A stretch of 64,000 nucleotides of DNA from Enterococcus canintestini. Its GTDB lineage: Bacteria; Bacillota; Bacilli; Lactobacillales; Enterococcaceae. Under the pieces are notes generated by a model. The model searched no databases, was not told where the DNA came from, and worked only from the letters and a program-made list of their open reading frames with translations. This document shows positions 40,055-47,618 of the stretch, piece by piece; within the stretch, counting starts at the first letter, position 1, and every line of letters begins with the position of its first letter. The stretch is from the NCBI RefSeq assembly GCF_001885735.1, contig NZ_JXKG01000004.1, positions 1 through 64,000 on the forward strand, in the 5' to 3' direction. Position numbers and translations under genes: made by a program.

Positions 40055-40297
40055 TTGACGCGTGAAGAAGTATTTAAAAAAGTTGCAGCTGTGATTGCAA
40101 ACCATTTTAATGTGGATGCAGATCAAGTTACGGATACAATGAGCATCAAAGACGACCTAAATGCAGATTCCATTAGCGTGATGGAATTTGTCTTGGAATT
40201 AGAAGATGAATTTGGTACGGAGATTTCTGATGAAGATGCCGAACAAATCGAAACAGTTGGTAGTGCAGTCGATTATATTGCGAGCCATTTGTCATAA
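40055..40297 (+). CDS. acpP: Acyl carrier protein (plsX-linked, AcpB-like)
   Basis: An 80-aa acyl carrier protein. The phosphopantetheine serine is in DLNADSISVMEF (about S40); most fatty-acid-synthesis ACPs have DSLD here, so the DSIS variant is notable. TTG start behind GGAGGTG. Enterococcus faecalis has two ACPs, and the one beside plsX (AcpB) is associated with use of exogenous fatty acids; this gene matches that position. The gap before it contains the perfect palindrome GATAGCTATC at 40010-40019. Confidence 0.92.
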   Translation: MTREEVFKKVAAVIANHFNVDADQVTDTMSIKDDLNADSISVMEFVLELEDEFGTEISDEDAEQIETVGSAVDYIASHLS

Positions 40298-40326
40298 GGG
40301 GCCTATTGGGGTAACTTTTGTCAGTT

Positions 40327-40371
40327 AAAAGAGTAAAGAAAGTTTTTAGTAAACTTTCTTTACTCTTTTTT
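40327..40371 (+). terminator. Terminator after the ACP gene
   Basis: A perfect 19-bp stem, AAAAGAGTAAAGAAAGTTT with its complement, around TTAGT, then T run. The AT-rich stem also ends in an A run on the other side. Confidence 0.92.
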
Positions 40372-40826
40372 AGTATCTACGCTTATAAAAGATAAATTAT
40401 GTTTTTTTAGTAATTACAAGAAAATTTTTTTTAGCTAGTCTGAGACTAATTTTTGAGGAAACAACACGGTAATGGCAAGAAAAATATTTTTTACACTCGT
40501 TAATGAGTAAAAAATATTTTTATCTTAGAATGAGATAAGTTGTTGTTTAATCGTGTAATTTCAGCAGGATAAAAATACAAAAAAACGGATTGTTTTGCAT
40601 GAATTTTCGCGTGAAAAGAAGATTGGAAGTGCTTTTTTCAACCGAAAAAAATTTTTGTAGTGGGTTTATCACGGTAATTTAATCGAAATTGACTAAATTG
40701 TGTCAAAAATATATGCTTTAATTTTTATGAAAGATTGGCATAATAGCAAGATTTTCTTCAGATTCAGTAGAAAGCAGAATTAATTTTGGGAGTTTTCTGA
40801 AAATTCTGCTTTCACAGCTCTTTAAC
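40372..40826 (+). promoter_or_regulatory. Long noncoding region upstream of the opp promoter with inverted repeats
   Basis: No gene is seen. Three structures stand out: a perfect 15-bp inverted repeat AAAAATATTTTTTAC/GTAAAAAATATTTTT (40480-40494 and 40507-40521) framed by AAACAAC/GTTGTTT (40459-40465, 40542-40548); TTGAC/GTCAA 8 nt apart (40689-40706); and GAAAGCAGAATT/AATTCTGCTTTC (40770-40781, 40802-40813). The last lies directly upstream of the opp promoter. An alternative promoter TTGACT-17-TATGCT overlaps the second. Confidence 0.55.
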
Positions 40827-40855
40827 TTGCATTATGATACACCTTTCTATATAAT
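40827..40855 (+). promoter_or_regulatory. Promoter of the opp operon
   Basis: TTGCAT (40827-40832), 17 nt, perfect TATAAT (40850-40855). The leader to oppD is about 105 nt. Confidence 0.82.
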
Positions 40856-40888
40856 TATTAAGAAATATTAGCGAAAGTGATTAGAGAC

Positions 40889-40922
40889 TGGGAGTAGACA
40901 GCATCTCTCCCATGCTTTTTTA
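40889..40922 (+). terminator. Terminator-like hairpin in the opp leader
   Basis: TGGGAG (40889-40894) pairs with CTCCCA (40907-40912), followed by TGCTTTTTT. It sits about 30-60 nt after the predicted transcription start. An alternative pairing GAGA/TCTC overlaps it. This is the layout of an attenuator, although I see no leader peptide or T-box sequence. Confidence 0.5.
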
Positions 40923-40965
40923 CATTTTCTAAAAAATCTCCGCATAGCGAAAGAGGGGTATTGGA

Positions 40966-41970
40966 TTGTCACAAGATAATCAATTATTAGAAGTTCAAGA
41001 TCTTCACACAGGCTTCCGTATCAAAGACGAATACTACGATGCTGTGGACGGTGTGTCTTTTACTTTAGAACGTAACGAAATTTTAGCAATTGTTGGTGAA
41101 TCTGGCTGTGGGAAAAGTACACTTGCTACAACAATCATGGGTCTTCATGATTTGCAAAACACTCGAATCACCGGTGAGATACTTTATAAAGACTTGGACT
41201 TAGCCAATTTAAATGAAACTTTATATAACAAAATTCGCGGTAACGATATCGGCATGATCTTCCAAGATCCATTGTCAGCTTTAAATCCATTGATGCGAAT
41301 TGAAGACCAAATTAAAGAAGGTTTGGTTTATCACACTGATATGACAGCAGAACAACGACAAGCACGGGCGATAGAATTATTAGAACAAGTTGGTATTCCA
41401 AATCCTAAACGGGTCGGACGTCAATATCCCCATGAATTATCTGGTGGGATGCGTCAACGGGTGATTATCGCAATTGCCATTGCCGCCAAACCACCGATTT
41501 TAATCGCCGATGAACCAACGACTGCTTTGGATGTAACGATTCAAGCGCAAATTTTGGACTTATTAAAAGATTTACAAGAAGAAACAAAATCCGGCATTAT
41601 TTTAATTACCCATGACTTAGGGGTTGTAGCTGAAATGGCTGACCGAGTTGCGGTAATGTATGCGGGACAATTTGTGGAAGTAGCGCCGGTAGAAGAGTTG
41701 TTTAACAATCCGCAACATCCTTATACCCGTTCATTGTTAAATTCAATTCCACAAGAAGATAACCACGATAATGAATTACACGTTATTGAAGGAATTGTGC
41801 CAACCTTGGTGAAAATGCCACGGACAGGTTGCCGTTTTGCACCACGGATTCCTTGGATTCCAGCAAGTGATCACGAAGAAAATCCAAGCTTACATGAAGT
41901 TGGACCAGATCACTTGGTGCGTTGTACTTGTTACAAGCACTTCCATTTTAAAGACGAAGGAGAAGTGTAA
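40966..41970 (+). CDS. oppD: Oligopeptide ABC transporter ATP-binding protein OppD
   Basis: One of the two ATPases of the oligopeptide importer, 334 aa. Walker A GESGCGKST (about 45-53), Q-loop QDPLSALNPL, signature LSGGMRQR, Walker B ILIADEPTTALD. The C-terminal region with RFAPRIPW and several cysteines (around 286-325) is the Opp-specific extension, a probable iron-sulfur-type site in some members. TTG start after AGAGGGG. oppF starts immediately after the stop. Confidence 0.94.
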   Translation: MSQDNQLLEVQDLHTGFRIKDEYYDAVDGVSFTLERNEILAIVGESGCGKSTLATTIMGLHDLQNTRITGEILYKDLDLANLNETLYNKIRGNDIGMIFQDPLSALNPLMRIEDQIKEGLVYHTDMTAEQRQARAIELLEQVGIPNPKRVGRQYPHELSGGMRQRVIIAIAIAAKPPILIADEPTTALDVTIQAQILDLLKDLQEETKSGIILITHDLGVVAEMADRVAVMYAGQFVEVAPVEELFNNPQHPYTRSLLNSIPQEDNHDNELHVIEGIVPTLVKMPRTGCRFAPRIPWIPASDHEENPSLHEVGPDHLVRCTCYKHFHFKDEGEV

Positions 41971-42915
41971 ATGTCAGAATTAATTACGATTAAAGATCTG
42001 AAAATCCACTATCCAATTCGCAGCGGCTTTTTTAACCGCGTGACAGATCACGTTTATGCCGTTGACGGTGTTGATTTTGTCATCGAAAAAGGTAAGACGT
42101 ATGGTCTGGTAGGGGAATCAGGTTCAGGCAAATCTACAACAGGTAAAGCCATTTTAGGTTTAGAAAAAATTACGAGTGGCGAAATTATTTATAATGGCCA
42201 AGATGTAACAAAAAGAAGTACCCGTAAGAAAATGAATTATAACAAAGACGTCCAAATGATTTTCCAAGACTCCATGTCTTCTTTAAATCCGAAAAAACGG
42301 GTGTTAGATATTATCGCAGAACCATTGCGTAACTTTGAACGTTTAAGTGATCAAGAAGAAAAAAAACGGGTCAAAGAATTATTGGATATCGTTGGGATGC
42401 CAGAAGATGCGTTGTATAAGTATCCCCATGAATTTTCAGGTGGACAAAGACAACGTTTGGGTGTAGCGCGGGCAGTTGCCACAAATCCCAAATTAATTGT
42501 CGCCGATGAACCCGTTTCTGCTTTGGACTTATCGGTGCAAGCGCAAGTATTAAACTTCATGAAACGGATCCAACAGCAATATGATTTAAGTTATCTCTTT
42601 ATTTCCCATGACTTGGGCGTGGTAAAACACATGTGTGACAACATCGCGATTATGTACAAAGGTCGCTTCGTTGAAATTGGCAGTCGGGAAGATATTTATA
42701 ATGATCCCCGCCATATTTACACCAAACGTTTATTATCCGCTATCCCTCGTATTGATGTACCAAATCGTGAGGCCCATAAAGAAAATCGCCGCCGCGTCGA
42801 AGAAGAGTACATCAAGAATCAAAAAGATTATTACGACAATACTGGACGCGTGTATGACTTACGGAAAATTACCGACACGCATTCTGTCGCATTATTGAAT
42901 GAGGGGGCGAAATAA
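41971..42915 (+). CDS. oppF: Oligopeptide ABC transporter ATP-binding protein OppF
   Basis: The second ATPase, 314 aa. Walker A GESGSGKST (about 46-54), QDSMSSLNPKKRV, signature FSGGQRQR and Walker B LIVADEPVSALDLS. The variation FSGGQRQR is usual for OppF. It has an AAGGAGAAG site within the end of oppD and is followed by oppB. Confidence 0.94.
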   Translation: MSELITIKDLKIHYPIRSGFFNRVTDHVYAVDGVDFVIEKGKTYGLVGESGSGKSTTGKAILGLEKITSGEIIYNGQDVTKRSTRKKMNYNKDVQMIFQDSMSSLNPKKRVLDIIAEPLRNFERLSDQEEKKRVKELLDIVGMPEDALYKYPHEFSGGQRQRLGVARAVATNPKLIVADEPVSALDLSVQAQVLNFMKRIQQQYDLSYLFISHDLGVVKHMCDNIAIMYKGRFVEIGSREDIYNDPRHIYTKRLLSAIPRIDVPNREAHKENRRRVEEEYIKNQKDYYDNTGRVYDLRKITDTHSVALLNEGAK

Positions 42916-42916
42916 A

Positions 42917-43879
42917 ATGTGGAAAACAATTTTACGACGTGTGCTTTTAATGATCCCTCAAGTTATTATTTTGAGTGTTTTAATTTTTATGTTAGCCAAA
43001 ATGATGCCTGGGGATCCTTTTACTGGGTTGATTAGTCCAACCACTTCACCATCACGAATCGCAGAATTAAGAGAGCAAGCTGGGTTAAACGATCCATGGC
43101 CACAACAATATGTGCGCTGGGTAGGAAATGCTCTAAAAGGTGACTTTGGTGTGAGTTATAACTACAAATACGCAGTTACTACCGTTATTGGTCAACGAAT
43201 TGGCAATACAGTTCGTTTGGCGATCGTGACAGTTATCTTGACGTATTTGATTGCGATACCGATGGGGCTATTTGCAGGTCGTTATCAAAACTCTTGGTTT
43301 GATAAATTTGTTGTAGCCTATAACTTTATTAGTTTTGCCATTCCTGTGTTTGTTTTAGCATTAATTATGTTATTGATTTTTGGGTATCGTCTTGATTGGT
43401 TCCCAACAACAGGGAGTGTCTCGATTAACTCTACTGCCGGATCTTTCAGGTACTTTTTAGATGAGTTATATCACGTGGCATTACCAGCAATTGTACAAGC
43501 ATTACTGGGTACGGCAGTTACAATCCAATACCTACGTAGTGAAGTTGTCGATGCAAAACAAATGGATTATGTTCGGACAGCCCGCTCTAAAGGGGTTCCG
43601 ACCAATCGCGTGTTTACACGCCACATTTTCCGAAATGCGTCATTGCCAATCGCATCACAATTGGGTTATGAAATTGTCGCTTTGATTTCCGGTTCAGTCG
43701 TAATCGAGCGTATCTTTAACTATCCGGGGATTGGGAACTTGTTCATCTCAAGTATCCAACAACGGGATTATGCTATCATCACTGCGTTGACGTTGATCTT
43801 TGGGATTGCTACTTTGATCGGGACATTGATTTCTGACATCGTGATGAGTATTGTTGATCCTCGGATCCGGATTCAGTAG
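42917..43879 (+). CDS. oppB: Oligopeptide ABC transporter permease OppB
   Basis: A 320-aa permease with six helices and the EAA-like loop region TARSKGVPTNRVFTRHIFRNA (about 219-239). I start at ATG behind GAGGGGGCG (start MWKTILRRVLL), not at an upstream GTG or ATG inside oppF. It forms the channel with OppC. Confidence 0.94.
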   Translation: MWKTILRRVLLMIPQVIILSVLIFMLAKMMPGDPFTGLISPTTSPSRIAELREQAGLNDPWPQQYVRWVGNALKGDFGVSYNYKYAVTTVIGQRIGNTVRLAIVTVILTYLIAIPMGLFAGRYQNSWFDKFVVAYNFISFAIPVFVLALIMLLIFGYRLDWFPTTGSVSINSTAGSFRYFLDELYHVALPAIVQALLGTAVTIQYLRSEVVDAKQMDYVRTARSKGVPTNRVFTRHIFRNASLPIASQLGYEIVALISGSVVIERIFNYPGIGNLFISSIQQRDYAIITALTLIFGIATLIGTLISDIVMSIVDPRIRIQ

Positions 43880-43895
43880 GTAGGGGGATAGTAGA

Positions 43896-44825
43896 ATGTC
43901 TGAAAAAAATACAGCAGTCGAAACAGCACCAGTTGAAAAAGTATCGGTTCCACCAATGGGGATTCGGATGATTGCCCGCGAGTTTATTAAAGATCGCTTG
44001 GCTCTTTTTTCACTGATTGTCTTAGTTTTATTATTACTTTTTGCATTTGTCGGATCACTGTTTTTTGATCAAAGCTTGGTTAATACAGTGAATCCAATTG
44101 ATCGTTATTTAGCCCCTGGCTCTGTTTCGATGGAAGGTAACAAATTGCTTTTAGGTTCTGATGATGGGGGCCGTGATGTATTAGGCCTACTCGTAATTGG
44201 GGCGAGAAACTCCATCTTTATCGGTTTTGCAATTACGATTGCAACTTCCATTATCGGGGTAGGTATTGGCATTATGTCGGGTTACTTTGGCGGTATTTTT
44301 GACATGATCGTCATGCGTATTGTCGATTTTGTCATGATTTTACCGATTCAATTAATCATCATTGTCTTAGTAACAATTATTCCGCGTTACACGGCTTTAA
44401 GTTTGGTTATTATTATGAGTGCCTTTTATTGGACGGCAAAAGCGCGACTTTTCCGCGCCAAAACGTTATCAGAAGTTAGACGGGACTATGTTTCAGCTTC
44501 CAAAACATTAGGAACCAGTGATTTCAAAATTATGTTCCGTGAAATCATGCCCAATCTAAGCTCACTGATTATTACCAACTTAACCATGAACTTTGCTGGT
44601 AATATCGGGATTGAAACGACATTGACATTCTTAGGCTTTGGTTTACCAAATGAAACACCAAGTTTGGGAACGTTGATTTCATTTGCAACCGATTCTGATG
44701 TCTTAGTTAATAAACAATGGGTTTGGGTACCGGCTTCTATTTTAATTTTAGTATTAATGTTATCAATTAACTATGTTGGGCAAGCCTTCAAGCGCTCAGC
44801 TGATGCAAGACAACGCTTAGGCTAA
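43896..44825 (+). CDS. oppC: Oligopeptide ABC transporter permease OppC
   Basis: A 309-aa permease with an N-terminal cytoplasmic extension (about 1-35) followed by helices. The coupling loop is SASKTLGTSDFKIMFREIMPN (about 205-225), and ETTLTFLGFGLP is the conserved end motif. It has an AGGGGG site, 16 nt after oppB. Confidence 0.94.
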   Translation: MSEKNTAVETAPVEKVSVPPMGIRMIAREFIKDRLALFSLIVLVLLLLFAFVGSLFFDQSLVNTVNPIDRYLAPGSVSMEGNKLLLGSDDGGRDVLGLLVIGARNSIFIGFAITIATSIIGVGIGIMSGYFGGIFDMIVMRIVDFVMILPIQLIIIVLVTIIPRYTALSLVIIMSAFYWTAKARLFRAKTLSEVRRDYVSASKTLGTSDFKIMFREIMPNLSSLIITNLTMNFAGNIGIETTLTFLGFGLPNETPSLGTLISFATDSDVLVNKQWVWVPASILILVLMLSINYVGQAFKRSADARQRLG

Positions 44826-44837
44826 TTGTGGTATAAC

Positions 44838-44852
44838 CATCTTTTATAGATG
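44838..44852 (+). other. Small hairpin between oppC and oppA
   Basis: CATCT and AGATG pair around TTTAT in the 74-nt gap before oppA. Such hairpins often protect or set the level of the binding-protein mRNA. This is an inference; the stem is only 5 bp. Confidence 0.35.
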
Positions 44853-44899
44853 TTTGTATAAAGTTTAGATTTTTAATTACAAGTATGGGAGGAAAAGGA

Positions 44900-46687
44900 A
44901 TGAATAAAAAAATCATGGGTATGGTATCATTGTTTAGCATTTTCGCGTTAGCTGCCTGCGGTTCTGGTGGCTCAGATAATAGCTCAAGCAATGATAGTGG
45001 TTCAAGCGACAAAGCAGCAACAACATCTTTTGAAATGGCAACAAAAAATGATAAAAAGGCAATCGATGGGGGCACTTTAGAAGTTGCTGTCGTTTCAGAT
45101 ACTGACTTTACAGGTATTTTCAGTCCAGCCTTTAGTCAAATTGTATTGGATGACTATTTCAGTGAACCGGCACAAGAAACATTGATTACAGTTGATGATG
45201 ATTTAAAAATTAAAGAAGACAATCCAGCCTCAACTGTAAAAATGGATCCAGATAATAAAACAGTTACCATGACCATTAAAGATGGCGTAAAATGGAGCGA
45301 CGGTAAAGACGTCACTGCAGACGACATGATCTTCCCGTATGAAGTAATCGGTGACAAAGAGTATACTGGTGTGCGTTATAGCGATGCCATTCAAGAAATT
45401 GAAGGTATGGTAGAGTATCATGACGGCAAAGCAGATACGATTAGCGGGATTGAAAAAGTTAACGATAAAGAAATCAAAATTAAATTTAAAACATTTGTTC
45501 CTTCAATTTTACAAGGTGGGAATGATCCAATCTTAGGCTATGCAATGCCAAAACATGCGTTTGAAGGAATTGCAGTTAAAGATATGGAAGGTTCAGATCC
45601 AGTTCGTAAAACACCTGTTACAATGGGACCTTACAAATTTAATAAAATCGTTGCTGGTCAATCAGTTGAATATGTACCAAACGAACATTACTATGGTGAA
45701 AAACCAAAATTAGATAAAGTTGTGATGACAAAAGTTGGTACTGCAGCAGCTGCTGAAGCGATGAAATCTAAAAAATATGACATGTTCATCGAAATGCCAA
45801 CTAACACTTATGACTCTTGGAAAGACAACGATGGTTACCAAATGTTAGGTCAATTAGACAACGCCTATGACTACCTTGGCTTCAAATTGGGTAAATGGGA
45901 TGCTGACCAAGGTAAAGTCGTAATGGATGAAAATTCTAAAATGGCTGATAAGAGCTTGCGTCAAGCAATGGGTTACGCGTTAGATAATAAAATTATCGGC
46001 GATCGTTTCTTTGCTGGATTAAGAACTCCTGCGAACTCTTTAATCGTACCAACATTTGCTACTTTACACGATAAAGATCTTAAAGGTTACACACAAGATG
46101 TAGATAAAGCCAATAAATTATTAGATGACGCTGGCTTTAAAGATACTGATGGTGACGGACTACGTGAAGATAAAGATGGTAAGAAATTAACAATCAACTT
46201 TGCTTTCCGTGATAACTCTGGTGTTGCCAAATCAATTGCTGACTACTACATCCAATCATGGAAAAAAGTTGGTTTAGATGTACAATTAACTGGTGGCCGT
46301 TTGATGGAAGTAAACAGTTTCTATGACAAATTAGGTGCTGATGATCCTGAAATTGATGTTTACCAAGCGGGTTGGTCAACTGGTTTTGATCCAAATCCAA
46401 GTGGTTTGTATGGTACAGTAGCACAATTTAACTTCACTCGTTTTGAATCTGAAGAAAACACAAAACTATTAAAAGAAATGTCTTCTGAAGATGCATTAGA
46501 TGAAGCAAAACAAGTCGAAATGTACAAAGAATGGCAAGAATATGCGTTTGACCAAGCATTTGCAATTCCAACAATGTATATGTATGTATTGCGTCCAGTA
46601 AGTGACCGTGTAGTAGATTACACTATCCAACGTCAATATGACGCTAACCCTTGGGCGACAATCGGCGTAAGTGCTGAAAACCGTTAA
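44900..46687 (+). CDS. oppA: Oligopeptide-binding lipoprotein OppA
   Basis: A 595-aa peptide-binding lipoprotein of the SBP_bac_5 family. A signal peptide ends in the lipobox LAAC (C19-C20 region), followed by a Ser/Asp/Asn-rich linker. Segments such as MTIKDGVKWSDGKDVTADDMIFPYE (the family signature) and GYALDNKIIGDRFFAGL are recognisable. The ATG follows GGAGGAAAAGGA. It is the last gene of the operon, consistent with the lactococcal order D-F-B-C-A. Confidence 0.94.
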   Translation: MNKKIMGMVSLFSIFALAACGSGGSDNSSSNDSGSSDKAATTSFEMATKNDKKAIDGGTLEVAVVSDTDFTGIFSPAFSQIVLDDYFSEPAQETLITVDDDLKIKEDNPASTVKMDPDNKTVTMTIKDGVKWSDGKDVTADDMIFPYEVIGDKEYTGVRYSDAIQEIEGMVEYHDGKADTISGIEKVNDKEIKIKFKTFVPSILQGGNDPILGYAMPKHAFEGIAVKDMEGSDPVRKTPVTMGPYKFNKIVAGQSVEYVPNEHYYGEKPKLDKVVMTKVGTAAAAEAMKSKKYDMFIEMPTNTYDSWKDNDGYQMLGQLDNAYDYLGFKLGKWDADQGKVVMDENSKMADKSLRQAMGYALDNKIIGDRFFAGLRTPANSLIVPTFATLHDKDLKGYTQDVDKANKLLDDAGFKDTDGDGLREDKDGKKLTINFAFRDNSGVAKSIADYYIQSWKKVGLDVQLTGGRLMEVNSFYDKLGADDPEIDVYQAGWSTGFDPNPSGLYGTVAQFNFTRFESEENTKLLKEMSSEDALDEAKQVEMYKEWQEYAFDQAFAIPTMYMYVLRPVSDRVVDYTIQRQYDANPWATIGVSAENR

Positions 46688-46699
46688 AATAAGTATTTA

Positions 46700-46729
46700 A
46701 AAGACCGCGAGTATTCGCGGTCTTTTTTT
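46700..46729 (+). terminator. Terminator of the opp operon
   Basis: AAGACCGCGA and TCGCGGTCTT form a perfect 10-bp stem around GTAT, followed by a T run. Confidence 0.94.
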
Positions 46730-46821
46730 ATGGATAGAAACTTTTGCTGAATTTTTTACCAGCTCCAAAGAAAAAAGAATTAAAAGATATTGCTAAAAGG
46801 ATTTAGATATCGTGAATAACA

Positions 46822-46850
46822 TTTCCTAATCGCGTGAAAATCAGTATAAT
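46822..46850 (+). promoter_or_regulatory. Promoter of rnc-smc-ftsY
   Basis: TTTCCT, 17 nt, perfect TATAAT (46845-46850), about 50 nt before rnc. The -35 is weak. Confidence 0.6.
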
Positions 46851-46899
46851 AAGAAGGTGAGTATTGAAACAAAATCCAACCTAAAAAGGACTGTCAGTA

Positions 46900-47592
46900 A
46901 TGGATAATCAATTACAAACTATGTTAAAAGAAAATTTTGGGATTGTTTTTAAAAACGTCTCGTTATTAGAACAAGCATTTACCCATTCATCTTATGTCAA
47001 TGAGCATCGCAATTTGAATTTAGCCGATAATGAGCGCTTAGAATTTTTAGGCGACGCGGTTTTAGAATTGTTAGTTTCCCGCTATTTGTACCGCCAATAT
47101 CCCGACTTACCTGAAGGCAAACTAACGAAAATGCGCGCTTCAATTGTGCGGGAAGAAAGTTTAGCTGCTTTTGCTAAGGAATGTCACTTTGATAAAGCGA
47201 TTAAACTAGGTAAAGGGGAAGAAAATTCTGGAGGCAGAACTCGCCCTTCACTTTTATGTGATCTTTTTGAAGCATTCTTAGGGGCACTTTATTTGGATCA
47301 AGACTTAGAAACTGTTAAAAGCTTTATTCAAAAGGTAATTTTTCCTAAAGTAGCAGCCGGTGCTTTTTCACATGAGATGGATTATAAAACACGTTTGCAA
47401 GAAGTTTTGCAAAAAGGTGGCGATGTGCATATCGACTACCGTCTTGTTAAAGAAGAAGGTCCGGCCCATGAACGGATTTTTTGGACAGAAGTCTATTGTG
47501 ATGAGCGCTTAATTGGCAAAGGCCAAGGGAAATCGAAAAAATTAGCCGAGCAAGCGGCAGCAAATAACGCACTCGAAAAACTTGCAGAGTAG
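46900..47592 (+). CDS. rnc: Ribonuclease III
   Basis: RNase III cleaves double-stranded RNA, including rRNA precursors. It is 230 aa: catalytic domain (about 1-150) with [14 protein letters not shown] and the second acidic motif [13 protein letters not shown], and a C-terminal double-stranded-RNA-binding domain (about 155-230) with [16 protein letters not shown]. It is followed by smc, as in Bacillus. Confidence 0.97.
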   Translation: MDNQLQTMLKENFGIVFKNVSLLEQAFTHSSYVNEHRNLNLADNERLEFLGDAVLELLVSRYLYRQYPDLPEGKLTKMRASIVREESLAAFAKECHFDKAIKLGKGEENSGGRTRPSLLCDLFEAFLGALYLDQDLETVKSFIQKVIFPKVAAGAFSHEMDYKTRLQEVLQKGGDVHIDYRLVKEEGPAHERIFWTEVYCDERLIGKGQGKSKKLAEQAAANNALEKLAE

Positions 47593-47618
47593 AAGTCAGA
47601 AGGGGGCCCGGAGCTTTC

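Noticed and set aside
40856-40965. T-box or riboswitch in the opp leader
   Set aside because: The leader is only about 105 nt and I find no T-box sequence, specifier loop or known aptamer core. Only a terminator-like hairpin remains.
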